From Dickeya undicola (GTDB taxonomy: Bacteria > Pseudomonadota > Gammaproteobacteria > Enterobacterales > Enterobacteriaceae): 64,000 nucleotides of DNA. Under the pieces are notes generated by a model. That model ran no database searches and was not told the origin of the DNA. It saw only the letters and a program-made list of their open reading frames with translations. Where the stretch lies: NCBI RefSeq assembly GCF_000784735.1, contig NZ_JSYG01000034.1, positions 62,001 through 126,000 of the forward strand, written 5' to 3'. Below, piece by piece: positions 10,821 through 20,979 of this stretch. The translations under genes were made by a program, and so were the position numbers. Within the stretch, counting starts at the first letter, position 1, and every line of letters starts with the position of its first letter.

Positions 10821-11690
10821 TTATGCGTCATCGTCTTCCTGTTCCAGTCCATAGCGATAAAGCGCGTTCTTCTTCACGCCATGGATCTCCGCCGTCAGCG
10901 CCGCCGCCTTCTTCAGCGGCAACTCCGCCCGCAGCAGTTGCAAAGTACGCAACACCACCGCAGACAACGCCTCTTCGTCGGGCTGGTGCCCTTCCACGAT
11001 CAACACCATCTCGCCTTTGCGGCGGTTTTCATCTTCCTGCACCCACGCCAGCAGTTCCCCCACCGGAGCACCGTACAGCGACTCCCAGGTTTTGGTCAGC
11101 TCTCGCGCCAGCACGACATAACGCTCAGCGCCCCAAACCTCAACCATGTCCTGCAGGCTATCCAACAAACGATGGGTTGATTCGTAGAAAATCAGAGTGC
11201 GCGGCTCTTCCAGCAGGTCGCGTAGCGTATCCTTGCGCGCCTTGGTCTTAGCAGGCAGAAATCCTTCATAGCAAAAGCGATCCGACGGAAGGCCCGCTGC
11301 GGACAGCGCAGTAATCGCCGCGCACGGCCCCGGCAGCGGCACCACGCGCACGCCAGCTTCGCGACAGCGACGCACCAGATGATAACCGGGATCGTTAATC
11401 AGCGGCGTACCAGCATCCGACACCAGTGCAATACTCATGCCCTGTTGCAAACGCGCCAGCAATTGCTCCGCCTTTTGCTGCTCATTGTGGTCATGGAGTG
11501 CGAACAGGCGCGCATTAATCGCGAAATGTTGTAACAATAAACCGGTATGACGGGTATCTTCTGCTGCAATAAGATCAACCTGTTGTAACACCGCCAACGC
11601 CCGCTGAGTGATATCCGCCAGATTGCCGATAGGCGTAGGAACAATGTAAAGCGTGGAGGCGGAAATCTGTGCTTGTTGGTCTTGATTCAT
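10821..11690 (-). CDS. rsmI: 16S rRNA (cytidine(1402)-2'-O)-methyltransferase
   Basis: RsmI methylates the 2'-O of C1402 in the 16S rRNA decoding centre, using S-adenosylmethionine. The 289-residue protein has the tetrapyrrole-methylase fold, with motif [12 protein letters not shown] near the N-terminus, [22 protein letters not shown] and [16 protein letters not shown]. The length matches the E. coli protein of about 286. It is divergent from lpoA with a 59-base spacer, the conserved arrangement. rnpB lies immediately downstream with its own promoter. Confidence 0.96.
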   Translation of the reverse strand: MNQDQQAQISASTLYIVPTPIGNLADITQRALAVLQQVDLIAAEDTRHTGLLLQHFAINARLFALHDHNEQQKAEQLLARLQQGMSIALVSDAGTPLINDPGYHLVRRCREAGVRVVPLPGPCAAITALSAAGLPSDRFCYEGFLPAKTKARKDTLRDLLEEPRTLIFYESTHRLLDSLQDMVEVWGAERYVVLARELTKTWESLYGAPVGELLAWVQEDENRRKGEMVLIVEGHQPDEEALSAVVLRTLQLLRAELPLKKAAALTAEIHGVKKNALYRYGLEQEDDDA

Positions 11691-11749
11691 TGTTTCATCC
11701 GGTTTGCCGATTTAATATTGAGCATCGTTAAAACATCACTGGATACAGT

Positions 11750-13798
11750 ATGCTTCCGTTAAATTCTGTCCGTACCCATGCAGGCCGTCTGGTTCCTGTC
11801 ATGCTGGCGGCACTGTTTCTCGCCGGCTGCCCCAGCCAGGCTCCGCAAGACACTGCGACCCAGCAGCACGTAGAGGGCAAAGCCGGTGCGTCTTCCGATT
11901 ACTACCTGCAGCAGATGCAGCAAAGTGGTGATGATAGCAAGGCTGACTGGCAATTACTTGCGATTCATGCCCTGATTCAGGAAGGCAAACTCCCGCAGGC
12001 CAACGGCCAGTTGAACGCGTTGCCATCACAGTTGAACGACAAGCAGCGCCAGGAACAGCGCCTGCTGACCGCTGAACTGGCGGTTGCGCAGAACGATCTG
12101 AATGCCGCCAACAGCACGCTGGCCCAGTTGGATGTGAAATCGCTGTCTCCTCAGCAGCAGGAACGCTACTACCAAGCGCAAATCAAAGCGGCCCAGGATC
12201 ATCCGTCATTAACGCTGATCCGCGCCTACATTGGGCAAGAGCCGTTGTTGCAGGGCGATGCACGTCAACGCAACATCGATCAAACCTGGACAGCATTAAC
12301 TCGCCTGACTCAGCAGGATCTCGGCTCGATGGTGATCAATGTCGACGAAAATACCCTGCAAGGCTGGCTAGACCTGCTGAACCTCTGGCAGACCAAAGCT
12401 CAGGTTCCCTCAGACCTGCAGGCTGCGATAGAAGACTGGAAGAAACGTTATCCACGTCATCCGGCCGCCAAACAGCTGCCGTCACAACTGGGTGGCACGC
12501 CGCCCGCCGCAGCGACGCAACCGGGAGAAAGCGCACCTGCTGGCAGTAACGCCATCGCACTACTGTTGCCGCTGAACGGGCAGGCACAGATATTCGCCAA
12601 TGCTATCCAGCAAGGGTTTAGCGCCGCCAAAAGCGGGCAGGCAACGCTGGCGATGCCGCCACAGGTCGCGCAATCAGCCTCGCCTGTCGAAGCGACCAGC
12701 ACGGCTGCGCCTGCTACGCCATCAACAGATGCGAATGCCCCGACCCAGTCCGCTACGGCGGCTGTCTCAGCGCCTATTGCAACGGCAACCGCCGTTCCGG
12801 CGATGATGCCGACAGCAGCCAGTAACATTCCGGTGAAAGTCTACGACACCTCCAATCAGGCGCTGGCAAACGTGATTGCTCAGGCGCAGAAAGACGGTGC
12901 CACCACGATTGTCGGTCCGCTGCTCAAAAACGAGGTGGAACAGTTACCAGGACTCAATCCGTCCCTAAATGTGCTGGCGCTGAATCAGCCAGAACATATC
13001 CAGCCCAATCCGAACATCTGCTATTTCGCTCTGTCACCGGAAGACGAAGCCGCCGACGCGGCGCAATTCATTCACAAGCAGGGTAAGCAGCATCCGCTGA
13101 TTCTGGCACCGCGCGGCAACCTGGGAGACAGGGTGGTGGCTGCTTTCGCCAAGTCCTGGCAACAGCAGGCAGGTGGCGTGGTATTGCAGCAGCGTACCGG
13201 CGGGGTGTATGACCTGAAGCAGGCGCTCAACAGCGGTGCAGGTATCCCACTCAACGGCCAACCGGTTATCATCGCGGCTTCCACCCCACAGTCAGCCACC
13301 ACGGTTGGCGGGCTGACCATACCGAACCAGGCACCGCCGATCGCCACCGTTACCAGTGATGGCAACGTAGATGCGGTGTATATCATCGCCACGCCAGATG
13401 AACTGACGCTGCTTAAACCGATGATCGACATGCGCAACAAAGGCGCACTGCGCCCAGCGCTCTACGCCAGTTCACGTAGCTATCAGGCCGGTCTGGGGCC
13501 GGATTTCCGGTTTGAAATGGAAGGGTTACAGTTCAGCGATATTCCGCTGTTGACGGGGGCCAGCCCGGCGCTGATGCAGCAAGTCAGCACACAGTTCCGC
13601 AACGATTACTCGTTGGTGCGGCTGTTTGCCATGGGAATGGACGCCTGGAAACTGGCCAGTAACTTCTCGCAATTACACCAGCCGGGAAATTCGCTGTCCG
13701 GTGCAACCGGTGTGCTTAGCACCTCGCCAGATTGCGTCGTCAACCGTAAACTCACCTGGCTGCAGTTCCGTCAGGGACAACTGGTGCCCGCGTCCTGA
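11750..13798 (+). CDS. lpoA: Penicillin-binding protein activator LpoA
   Basis: LpoA is an outer-membrane lipoprotein that reaches through the peptidoglycan to activate the synthase PBP1A. The 682-residue product has a lipobox LAGC (Cys27), an N-terminal TPR-like half, and a C-terminal half with the periplasmic-binding fold ([50 protein letters not shown]). Residues about 297-360 are a low-complexity Ala/Thr/Pro/Ser linker, also a variable region in E. coli LpoA. yraN, diaA and dolP follow. Confidence 0.95.
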   Translation: MLPLNSVRTHAGRLVPVMLAALFLAGCPSQAPQDTATQQHVEGKAGASSDYYLQQMQQSGDDSKADWQLLAIHALIQEGKLPQANGQLNALPSQLNDKQRQEQRLLTAELAVAQNDLNAANSTLAQLDVKSLSPQQQERYYQAQIKAAQDHPSLTLIRAYIGQEPLLQGDARQRNIDQTWTALTRLTQQDLGSMVINVDENTLQGWLDLLNLWQTKAQVPSDLQAAIEDWKKRYPRHPAAKQLPSQLGGTPPAAATQPGESAPAGSNAIALLLPLNGQAQIFANAIQQGFSAAKSGQATLAMPPQVAQSASPVEATSTAAPATPSTDANAPTQSATAAVSAPIATATAVPAMMPTAASNIPVKVYDTSNQALANVIAQAQKDGATTIVGPLLKNEVEQLPGLNPSLNVLALNQPEHIQPNPNICYFALSPEDEAADAAQFIHKQGKQHPLILAPRGNLGDRVVAAFAKSWQQQAGGVVLQQRTGGVYDLKQALNSGAGIPLNGQPVIIAASTPQSATTVGGLTIPNQAPPIATVTSDGNVDAVYIIATPDELTLLKPMIDMRNKGALRPALYASSRSYQAGLGPDFRFEMEGLQFSDIPLLTGASPALMQQVSTQFRNDYSLVRLFAMGMDAWKLASNFSQLHQPGNSLSGATGVLSTSPDCVVNRKLTWLQFRQGQLVPAS

Positions 13799-14151
13799 AC
13801 CGGCAGACTACCGGCGATCACTATGAACAACTGGCCCGGCGCTATCTTGAACGCGCCGGGTTGATGTTTGTCGCGGCCAACGTGACGGTGCGTGGTGGCG
13901 AACTGGACCTGATCATGCGCGATGGCAGTACCTGGGTCTTCGTTGAGGTTCGCTATCGCCGCAACAACGACTTTGGCGGCGCGGCAGCCAGTGTTACCCG
14001 GAAAAAGCAGCAATCATTGCTACACGCCGCAGCGGTATGGTTGTCCCGTCAGGGTGCTAGCCTCGACGCTACCGATTGTCGCTTTGACGTACTGGCGATA
14101 ACCGGCACACAGGTGGAATGGTTGCCCAACGCGTTTGGGCAATCTAAGTAA
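13795..14151 (+). CDS. yraN: UPF0102 family protein YraN, start uncertain
   Basis: The conserved UPF0102 core is present: [17 protein letters not shown], then [30 protein letters not shown] and [10 protein letters not shown]. This is a restriction-endonuclease-like fold (E...D..ExK pattern) of unknown role. The only ATG in frame is at 13861, after the conserved [17 protein letters not shown] stretch, and no ATG, GTG or TTG lies in frame before that stretch. The frame is open back to 13750, with CTG at 13756 and 13795. I give 13795, which overlaps the lpoA stop; the true start may differ, or there may be a sequence error. Confidence 0.75.
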   Translation: MNRQTTGDHYEQLARRYLERAGLMFVAANVTVRGGELDLIMRDGSTWVFVEVRYRRNNDFGGAAASVTRKKQQSLLHAAAVWLSRQGASLDATDCRFDVLAITGTQVEWLPNAFGQSK

Positions 14152-14188
14152 CATCATGATTTTCAACTTCAATACAGGTTAACAGAAC

Positions 14189-14779
14189 GTGCTGGAGAGA
14201 ATTAAAGTCTGTTTCACAGAAAGCATTCAAACCCAAATCGCCGCGGCGGAAGCGCTGCCAGATGCCATTTCGCGTGCCGCGCTGGCGATGGTGCAGTCGC
14301 TGCTCAATGGCAACAAAATCCTGTGCTGTGGTAACGGCACATCTGCCGCCAACGCACAGCATTTTGCCGCCAGTATGATTAATCGTTTTGAAACCGAGCG
14401 TCCTAGTCTGCCGGCGATTGCACTTAATGCCGATAACGTGGTCTTAACGGCTATCGCCAACGATCGTCTGCATGAAGAAGTCTACGCCAAGCAAGTGCGA
14501 GCACTGGGCCAGGCCGGTGACGTACTACTGGCGATATCCACGCGCGGCAACAGCCGTGATATCGTTAAAGCGGTAGAAGCCGCCGTCACACGGGACATGA
14601 CCATTGTGGCCTTGACCGGCTATGATGGCGGTGAACTGGCGGGTTTGCTGGGCCAGCAGGATGTGGAAATCCGCATTCCGTCACACCGCAGCGCCCGCAT
14701 TCAGGAAATGCATATGCTGACCGTCAACTGTTTGTGCGATTTGATTGATAACACGCTTTTCCCACACCAGAACGATTAA
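14189..14779 (+). CDS. diaA: DnaA initiator-associating protein DiaA
   Basis: DiaA is a tetrameric SIS-domain protein that binds several DnaA molecules and promotes ordered initiation at oriC. The 196-residue product equals the E. coli length and is almost identical to it ([58 protein letters not shown]). It keeps the SIS fold also used by the sedoheptulose isomerase GmhA. The start is GTG at 14189, matching the conserved [14 protein letters not shown] N-terminus. dolP follows after 10 bases. Confidence 0.96.
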   Translation: MLERIKVCFTESIQTQIAAAEALPDAISRAALAMVQSLLNGNKILCCGNGTSAANAQHFAASMINRFETERPSLPAIALNADNVVLTAIANDRLHEEVYAKQVRALGQAGDVLLAISTRGNSRDIVKAVEAAVTRDMTIVALTGYDGGELAGLLGQQDVEIRIPSHRSARIQEMHMLTVNCLCDLIDNTLFPHQND

Positions 14780-14789
14780 GGAGCACTCC

Positions 14790-15365
14790 ATGAGGATCTA
14801 CTCTTGCATTGCCGTGCTGTCTGCCTGTCTGATGCTACAGGGCTGTATTGGCGCTGTTGCCATTGGCAGCGCGGCGGTTGCGACCAAATCCGCGACCGAC
14901 CCACGGACCGTCGGCACTCAGGTCGACGACGGCACACTGGAAGTCAGGGTATCCAACGCGCTGAGTAAAGACACGCAACTAAGCAAAGAAGCGCGGATCT
15001 CCGCAACCGCCTATCAGGGCAAAGTGCTGCTGACCGGTCAGGCCCCTTCGACCGAGCTGGCTAGCCGGGCTAAACAGATCGCGATGGGAGTGGAAGGTAC
15101 GACCGAGGTGTATAACGAAATCCGCAAAGGCACACCGATTTCGCTGGGCACCGCGTCTATGGATACCTGGATCACCACCAAAGTCCGTTCTCAGCTACTG
15201 ACCAGCGACACCGTGAAATCGTCTAACGTGAAGGTCACCACCGAAAATGGTGAAGTCTTCCTGTTGGGCCTGGTGACACGCCGTGAAGCGACGTCAGCAG
15301 CCCAAATCGCCAGCAGGGTCAGTGGTGTCAAACACGTGACGACCGCGTTCACCTACCTCGACTAA
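14790..15365 (+). CDS. dolP: Division/outer membrane stress-associated lipoprotein DolP
   Basis: DolP (formerly YraP) is an outer-membrane lipoprotein that supports envelope integrity and BAM function and localises to division sites. The 191-residue product matches E. coli in length. It has a lipobox LQGC (Cys19) and two BON domains, roughly 46-115 and 124-191 (VRVSNALSKDTQLSKE, then ITTKVRSQLLTSDTVKS). The ATG at 14790 follows AAGGAG; the open frame to 14745 overlaps diaA and was not used. Confidence 0.95.
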   Translation: MRIYSCIAVLSACLMLQGCIGAVAIGSAAVATKSATDPRTVGTQVDDGTLEVRVSNALSKDTQLSKEARISATAYQGKVLLTGQAPSTELASRAKQIAMGVEGTTEVYNEIRKGTPISLGTASMDTWITTKVRSQLLTSDTVKSSNVKVTTENGEVFLLGLVTRREATSAAQIASRVSGVKHVTTAFTYLD

Positions 15366-15377
15366 TCCGCCTCTCCA

Positions 15378-15402
15378 TATGGCGGCCAACCGGGCCGCCA
15401 TA
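15378..15402 (+). terminator. Hairpin after dolP
   Basis: TATGGCGGCC and GGCCGCCATA form a perfect 10-bp stem with a 5-base loop, 13 bases after the dolP stop. There is no T run, so it may act as an RNA-stabilising stem or a weak terminator. Confidence 0.5.
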
Positions 15403-15518
15403 CTGGCTATCCAGTAGATACCTGTCTTTACCCAGCAGAGGCTTATAACTATCCAGCCAAAGCCACAGGCATCTGCCACTCTGCTCGCTCATCCCGTGTT
15501 AATCATGGCCCGACGCAT

Positions 15519-16820
15519 TCATGGCGTTGGCGTATTTCTCACGCTCGCGGGCGGCGATAGCAGCCAAATGCTACGGCGGGCATCAACGCTGACTCCAGCG
15601 TCTTTTTTCCCCTCTGGCGCTCCAGTCAGCAACGGTGCAAATCCCGCCTGCCTGATAGCCGCATCATAACGGGAAGAACCAATAGCCTGCTCGGCCTGTA
15701 ACATTAGCGGAATCAGCGGGCCACTCTCTCGCCCCATAGTTTTATAAGGCCAGGGTCTGGACTCATCCAGATACGGAGCCATGAAATCCAGAGCCGACAG
15801 CAAACTGCTGCCTTTGGGGGTACGATACTGCCACAGGTTATCACCGTACTTTCCTGCCACGGTCGCCATCAGGCTAGCCGCCTGCAGATTGAAGTCGCTG
15901 TAATGGAACGATCGGGTACGAGCCAACTCTTCTGGTTGCGAACCATCCGCCGCCAGTTGATGGTCAAGCTTCTGGCGCTGCAATGCCACCATCGCCTTCA
16001 CCGTTTCAGGCTGGCCCAGATAGGCGGCAATACCTGCCACCTGTACCGCATACCAACTACCATGATTATTCTTTGCCGAGGCTTCCTGCTTGCCGTTATG
16101 GCTGGTCAGCAACCAATGCAGGTAGTCCGTCATCCACTGCCGCATCTGCTGCTCGTCGCTGGCACCCCATCCCGGTGCCTGTCGCAACATAACCAGCGCA
16201 TCCACAATACGGGTAGCGAAGAAACGACCATCAAGCACACCGGCACCTCGCCCGTCGTTTCTGCCTGGAATCGCCTGCGCGTAATTCAGATTGGGGTTCA
16301 TACGCGTCTCAGGCGTGATAAACCAGGTACGAATCAGGGAAATCGCTTTACCGGCATATTCGGGACGGTCCGAGAAGTACCAGGCCAGCGCCAGCACACG
16401 TACCTGATCGGTAAACGTTGCCAAACGAATAGCATCCGTCTCCTCACCCTTGGTGGCTGGGTTTACCTTGCCGTCGTGTCGAATCCAGGGTAATCCGTCT
16501 TTCTGCTGCGGATCAGGCCACCAGTAAGCCGCCAAACTCAAATAATCATGACGGTTGCCACCGGGCGGCATTGAAAGTTTTTGAGTAACCGATAGGTCTG
16601 GCTTTTTCATGGCGCTATCCGCCGCCCGCAACAACTGCTGATAAGCCAGCTGCATCTGTGGTGGAGCAGTTTGACTGCGCAGTTGCTGTTTGACCTGGGT
16701 AAGTTTGTCTGCCTGTAAAAATACATAAGCAGAATTGTCGTTTTTAATACTAACCGTGTCGGCAGAGGCTCCCTGGCCCCACAGCAAAAGCGTCATAAGA
16801 AAAACTATGCCATATCGCAT
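15519..16820 (-). CDS. Secreted alginate lyase-like protein
   Basis: The 433-residue protein has a Sec signal peptide cut after ASA (residue 20), so it is probably periplasmic or secreted. It looks like the alpha/alpha-toroid alginate lyase family (PF05426, related to PL5): DYLSLAAYWWPDP near 92-104, the catalytic-type motif NNHGSWY at 251-257, and RTRSFHYSDFNLQA from 301. PL5 enzymes cleave mannuronate-rich alginate by beta-elimination. No alginate biosynthesis genes are near, so the substrate may be another uronate polymer. A strong AAGGAGG precedes the ATG. It sits at a break in E. coli synteny between dolP and mtgA. Confidence 0.8.
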   Translation of the reverse strand: MRYGIVFLMTLLLWGQGASADTVSIKNDNSAYVFLQADKLTQVKQQLRSQTAPPQMQLAYQQLLRAADSAMKKPDLSVTQKLSMPPGGNRHDYLSLAAYWWPDPQQKDGLPWIRHDGKVNPATKGEETDAIRLATFTDQVRVLALAWYFSDRPEYAGKAISLIRTWFITPETRMNPNLNYAQAIPGRNDGRGAGVLDGRFFATRIVDALVMLRQAPGWGASDEQQMRQWMTDYLHWLLTSHNGKQEASAKNNHGSWYAVQVAGIAAYLGQPETVKAMVALQRQKLDHQLAADGSQPEELARTRSFHYSDFNLQAASLMATVAGKYGDNLWQYRTPKGSSLLSALDFMAPYLDESRPWPYKTMGRESGPLIPLMLQAEQAIGSSRYDAAIRQAGFAPLLTGAPEGKKDAGVSVDARRSIWLLSPPASVRNTPTP

Positions 16821-16911
16821 TATTTCCCTCCTTCTGTGTTCAGGATTCCCCCTATAGCCACGGGAAATGGAAACTGAACGTTGGAAAAAATCTATCAGTC
16901 AATCAGGTTTG

Positions 16912-17661
16912 TTAATAAAGCCGGTTCGCTTCCAGAAAATTTTCTCCGCCGATCTGGTTCATCTGACGCAAGATCCATTGCTGACGCCGCATAACATAGC
17001 CGGATGGTTTACTGGCGCGATAGCGGATAGGATTTGGCAACACCGCCGCCAGCATCGCCGCCTCCGATGCCGTCAGTCGGCTCGCTGGTTTATTGAAAAA
17101 CTGACGTGACGCCGCCTCTATGCCAAAAATTCCGGGTCCAAACTCAGCAATATTCAGGTAAACCGTCAGAATACGACGTTTGGTCCATACCAGCTCAACC
17201 GCCGCCGTCAGGCCAGCCTCCAGCCCTTTACGCAACCAGCTGCGTCCGTCCCACAGCAGCAGGTTTTTTACCGTCTGCTGAGACAACGTGGAGGCACCGC
17301 GAATACGGTTCTCGTGTCGCTCGTTATGTTTGAGCGCCGCAGAAATCGCATCGAAATCAAACCCCCAATGCTGGGGGAATTTTTGATCTTCCGCCGCAAT
17401 GACCGCGAGTGGTGCCACCGCAGCAATCTCATCCATCGACACCCAATCCGAATGGGCCACATACGTGAAGTCACCACTCAGCCAGGCGCTAAGCTGACGA
17501 TCAATCATCACCGCAGAGAAGGGAACGGGCAGAAATGCAAACAACAGGATCGCGGCAACCCACAACGCAACGACGCCAAAGACGATGCGCAACACCCAGC
17601 GCCGGATGTTAGCTGCGACTCGTCCTAATCGGCCTTTCCCGGATCGGCCTGCTGACCTCAT
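16912..17661 (-). CDS. mtgA: Monofunctional biosynthetic peptidoglycan transglycosylase
   Basis: MtgA polymerises lipid II into glycan strands. The 249-residue protein has one N-terminal membrane segment (about 22-45) and a GT51 domain with the conserved motifs [12 protein letters not shown] (from 91, catalytic Glu91), RGASTLSQQ (121-129) and [15 protein letters not shown] (161-175). Its ATG overlaps the elbB stop in an ATGA, so elbB and mtgA are translationally coupled, as in E. coli. The alginate-lyase-like gene lies 91 bases downstream with its own strong ribosome site. Confidence 0.95.
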   Translation of the reverse strand: MRSAGRSGKGRLGRVAANIRRWVLRIVFGVVALWVAAILLFAFLPVPFSAVMIDRQLSAWLSGDFTYVAHSDWVSMDEIAAVAPLAVIAAEDQKFPQHWGFDFDAISAALKHNERHENRIRGASTLSQQTVKNLLLWDGRSWLRKGLEAGLTAAVELVWTKRRILTVYLNIAEFGPGIFGIEAASRQFFNKPASRLTASEAAMLAAVLPNPIRYRASKPSGYVMRRQQWILRQMNQIGGENFLEANRLY

Positions 17662-18314
17662 TCAGCCAGTTCCAAAACCCGAGCCACCAGTTTCTCAATT
17701 CCGCGGGCGGCTTCTCCAATCGAGTTCGCTAGCATGTAAGCTGGCGTCGTCACCACATTGTGTGTAACGTCAACGACAATGTCATCTACCGGGCACTTCA
17801 CGTGCACGCCACCCATCGCTTCTATTGCTTGCGCCGTCCCTTCATCGTTACCAATTGTAAGCTGCACAGAGGTATCAAGCAGTTTCGGTAACATAGTGGG
17901 AGCAATGCAAATAAACCCCATTGGTTTATTTTTCTTATGAATTTCACGGGTGAGTATTTTCAGGTCGTTATCAATCTCACAGTCTGCACCGCGGGTAGCA
18001 AAATCACTCAAATTTTTTGCGGCACCGAATCCACCGGGGACAATCAGCGCATCAAGCTGTTGAGGATCAGCGCTGGATAGTGGTTGGATTTTCCCACGGG
18101 CAATCCGCGCCGATTCCGCTAAAACATTGCGTTTCTCACCGGTAACCTCACCAGTCAGATGATTAATCACATGCAGTTGTTCTTTGTCCGGAGCAAAGCA
18201 GACAGCTTCAGCACCGGCACGATCGATTGCAAGCAGAGTCAAGACAACTTCGTGAATCTCTGAACCATCATAAACGCCACATCCGCCGAGTACGACACCC
18301 ACTTTTTTCATCAT
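17658..18314 (-). CDS. elbB: Glyoxalase/isoprenoid-associated protein ElbB
   Basis: This 218-residue DJ-1/PfpI-fold protein matches E. coli ElbB (217 residues): [13 protein letters not shown] near the start, [14 protein letters not shown], and CIAPTMLPK with the likely nucleophile Cys136. E. coli ElbB has reported glyoxalase activity and was linked to isoprenoid synthesis, but its physiological role is unclear. Translation could begin at the first or second Met, which are adjacent. The gene is followed by mtgA with overlap and lies next to arcZ and arcB, as in E. coli. Confidence 0.93.
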   Translation of the reverse strand: MMKKVGVVLGGCGVYDGSEIHEVVLTLLAIDRAGAEAVCFAPDKEQLHVINHLTGEVTGEKRNVLAESARIARGKIQPLSSADPQQLDALIVPGGFGAAKNLSDFATRGADCEIDNDLKILTREIHKKNKPMGFICIAPTMLPKLLDTSVQLTIGNDEGTAQAIEAMGGVHVKCPVDDIVVDVTHNVVTTPAYMLANSIGEAARGIEKLVARVLELAE

Positions 18315-18418
18315 TAATGCCTCATTTCATTACATCAACTAATTGATTTTTTGATTGACAAACACTAATCTACATCACACATTTTAATGATTCTTGTAAC
18401 AAACGACGCCATATTTGC

Positions 18419-18424
18419 TATGGT
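18419..18424 (+). promoter_or_regulatory. Likely -10 element of the arcZ promoter
   Basis: TGCTATGGT is an extended -10 element (TG, one base, TATGGT). TTGTAA lies 19 bases upstream as a weak -35. A start a few bases downstream (near 18427) would begin with GTGTGTTGCC, similar to the 5' end of E. coli ArcZ. Confidence 0.45.
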
Positions 18425-18426
18425 GT

Positions 18427-18557
18427 GTGTTGCCAGATGATGGGATTTCAAAACGCTTGCGTACCAACAACATCTGAGATTGAGCGCAGGTGTACCACTT
18501 TCCCTGGTGTTGGCGCATAATTCGCGCACCCCGGCTTCGGTCGGGGTCATTTTTTTT
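18427..18557 (+). ncRNA. arcZ: Small regulatory RNA ArcZ
   Basis: The 3' part carries the conserved ArcZ sequence: TTTCCCTGGTGTTGGCGCA at about 18499-18517, which in E. coli holds the seed of the processed Hfq-bound RNA. It is followed by a Rho-independent terminator, ACCCCG and CGGGGT with an 8-base loop (18528-18547) and eight T. Position (between elbB and arcB) and strand agree with E. coli, where ArcZ activates rpoS, represses flhD and arcB, and is itself repressed by ArcA. The 5' end is estimated. The 3' end overlaps the end of arcB antisense by about 11 bases. Confidence 0.9.
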
Positions 18558-20886
18558 CAGCCTCTGAAACCCAGTCTTTCAATACCTGCACATCCTGCTG
18601 CCAGTCATGTTTCAACTCGTCAATCCACTCCTGCACGTTGTCCCACCATGCCGGTAATGTCGTAGTCTGAATTTGTTGCGCAACCTGTTGCAGGTGCTTG
18701 AGCCCAACCGAGCCTGCTGCGCCTTTGATTTTGTGCCCCTCTTCCGCAATACCTTTCTGGTCACGTGCGGTCATGTTGGAGTCCAGAATCGCCAGATAGC
18801 CGGGCATCATCTGCTCGAACATTGCCAGGCTCTGATGAATCAGTTTCGGCCCTACCAGCGTCAGATACTGCTCCAGCATCGGGATATCCAGCAGACGGTC
18901 CTGTAGCGACCCGGTATCCACCACCACGGCTTCCGGTTCTGGCTGCGCATGATGATCCCAGTATTGCTGGATTACCGCCGTCAGCGCTGGCACCGCCAGC
19001 GGCTTACTCAGTACGTCATCCATACCGGCGTCCAGGTACTCTTTTTTATCCTTAAGCACATTCGCCGTCAGGGCAACCAGCGGTGGCATCGACTGCCCGG
19101 CATAACGCTCACGTAGCCGACGCGCCACATCCAGACCGGTCATGTCCGGCAGTTGGATATCCAGCAGCACCAAATCAAATTCATCCGGATCGAACATATC
19201 CAGCGCCGCCTGACCGGTCATCGCCACGTCGACGCTGCTACCCAGTTTTTCCAGTACCGAGCGTGCCACTACCACGTTCAGTTCGATATCTTCCACCAGC
19301 AACACATGCAACGCTGGCAGTGGCAGTTCATCCTGTTCGTCTTCCTCTGACTCGGCATCACCCACCACCGGTGCAGCCACCGTCAGCACGAAACAAGAGC
19401 CTTTGCCCAGTTCACTGGTCACCTGAATATCACCACCCATGCTTTGTGCCAGACGCTTAGAAACCGCCAGCCCGATGCCAGTCCCCGTCGCCGGTTTACC
19501 GCCGTGTTGATCCTTGACCTGGTAATACATGGAGAAGATTTTTTCCAGCTCGTCAGCCGGGATACCCATGCCGGAATCCTCCACCTCAAAACGCAGCCGG
19601 TCGCCCTGCTCATGCCAGACCCGCACTACTACCCGGCCCTCACGCGTGAATTTCACAGCGTTGCTGAGCAGGTTCCACAGAATCTGGCGCAATCGGGTGC
19701 CGTCGGTGAGAATGGTTTTTGGCAACGGCTGATGCAGTTCCATCTCAAGTTGCAGCCCCTTGGGTTGAGCCAGCAGTCCGCCCAGGTTTTCCAGGTCCAC
19801 CACAAACCCGACAAAATCCACCGGTTGGTTATCCAGTTGGACCTTGCGCCGTTCCTGCTTATCCATTTCGATGATGTCGTTGAAAATATTGCCGAGCGTG
19901 ATGGCACTCACGTGGATGGTTTTCAGGTATTTTTGCTGCTCTGCATCCAACTGGGTGTCGAGCAGGATGCGACTCAGACCGACAATGCCATTAAGCGGCG
20001 TACGAAGCTCGTGGCTGATCGTAGAGATGAAGGTAGTCTTCTCCCTACTGGCGTTCTCTAACGCGTCCTGGTAGCGCTTACGCTCGGTAATATCGCGTCC
20101 AAAACCCATCAGGCCATGTCGCTTACCCATCCGGTCGTAAAACGGCACCTTGCGTAACTCAAAACAGGCTTTACGGCCATCCGGATAGACCAGCCACTGC
20201 TCATAGGTCAATGAGACGTTGTGGCGAAACACCTTTTCGTCTGTTTCCATGACTTTTTCAGCAATATCGGGCGGATAAACATCTATTGGTGTCAGGCCAA
20301 TCAGTTGCTTCTGGCTTTTGCCAAGCAGCAGCTCCATCGCCCGGTTACAGCCGGAAAATTCTTTGTTTTCATTGCGGTAGTAAACCAGGTCCGGCGAAGC
20401 ATCGAGAAAAGACCGCAACAGCGCTGATTGCTGTTCCAGTTCAATCTGAGCCTGCTCGCGGCGTGCCATCTCTTCACGCAGTTTGGATACCATCAGCAGG
20501 CGGGCTTCCTCCGCCTTGATACGATCGCTGATTTCCTGATTGAGCTGCGCGATATTGCCCTGCAACTGTTCGTTCAGTTCCTGATCGCGCTGACGCATCT
20601 CCTCCAGCTTGGCCACCAATCGTGACAGCCGCTGGCGCGACTCCTCAAGCTGCTCCACCACCACGGACAGGAAATACACCGCCCAGGGTGTGATTAATAA
20701 GCCGAAAAAGATAGAGCGCACCACATCGATGTTTTCCACCTTACCGGTGAGCAGCAGCGTCACCGCCATCTGCACCACCAACGCCAGTAAAACCAGCGCT
20801 GACGCCAGTAACAGAGAAAAACGGACTAGCCCCAGTTTGACCATTAAATCAACGTAGTACTGCGCCAACAGCCTGATTTGCCTCAT
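18547..20886 (-). CDS. arcB: Aerobic respiration control sensor kinase ArcB
   Basis: ArcB is the tripartite sensor that phosphorylates ArcA under low oxygen. The 779-residue protein has two membrane segments (about 23-46 and 58-78), a coiled coil (about 80-155), a PAS domain (about 153-270), a HisKA/HATPase core with His292 (STISHELRTPLNG), a receiver with Asp576 (LVLLDIQLPD) and an HPt domain with His718 (EEGHKIKGAAGS). The two redox cysteines known from E. coli are at the same positions, Cys180 and Cys241, so quinone-linked control is probably kept. Its last codons overlap the arcZ terminator on the other strand. Confidence 0.97.
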   Translation of the reverse strand: MRQIRLLAQYYVDLMVKLGLVRFSLLLASALVLLALVVQMAVTLLLTGKVENIDVVRSIFFGLLITPWAVYFLSVVVEQLEESRQRLSRLVAKLEEMRQRDQELNEQLQGNIAQLNQEISDRIKAEEARLLMVSKLREEMARREQAQIELEQQSALLRSFLDASPDLVYYRNENKEFSGCNRAMELLLGKSQKQLIGLTPIDVYPPDIAEKVMETDEKVFRHNVSLTYEQWLVYPDGRKACFELRKVPFYDRMGKRHGLMGFGRDITERKRYQDALENASREKTTFISTISHELRTPLNGIVGLSRILLDTQLDAEQQKYLKTIHVSAITLGNIFNDIIEMDKQERRKVQLDNQPVDFVGFVVDLENLGGLLAQPKGLQLEMELHQPLPKTILTDGTRLRQILWNLLSNAVKFTREGRVVVRVWHEQGDRLRFEVEDSGMGIPADELEKIFSMYYQVKDQHGGKPATGTGIGLAVSKRLAQSMGGDIQVTSELGKGSCFVLTVAAPVVGDAESEEDEQDELPLPALHVLLVEDIELNVVVARSVLEKLGSSVDVAMTGQAALDMFDPDEFDLVLLDIQLPDMTGLDVARRLRERYAGQSMPPLVALTANVLKDKKEYLDAGMDDVLSKPLAVPALTAVIQQYWDHHAQPEPEAVVVDTGSLQDRLLDIPMLEQYLTLVGPKLIHQSLAMFEQMMPGYLAILDSNMTARDQKGIAEEGHKIKGAAGSVGLKHLQQVAQQIQTTTLPAWWDNVQEWIDELKHDWQQDVQVLKDWVSEAEKK

Positions 20887-20979
20887 AGCGGTGTTCCTTA
20901 ATCATAAACCCGCAAATCATACCGTAAAAAAATCGTGTGCGCGGTAAATGAGCAGTCAATTTGCGAGCCGCCGCGGAGG

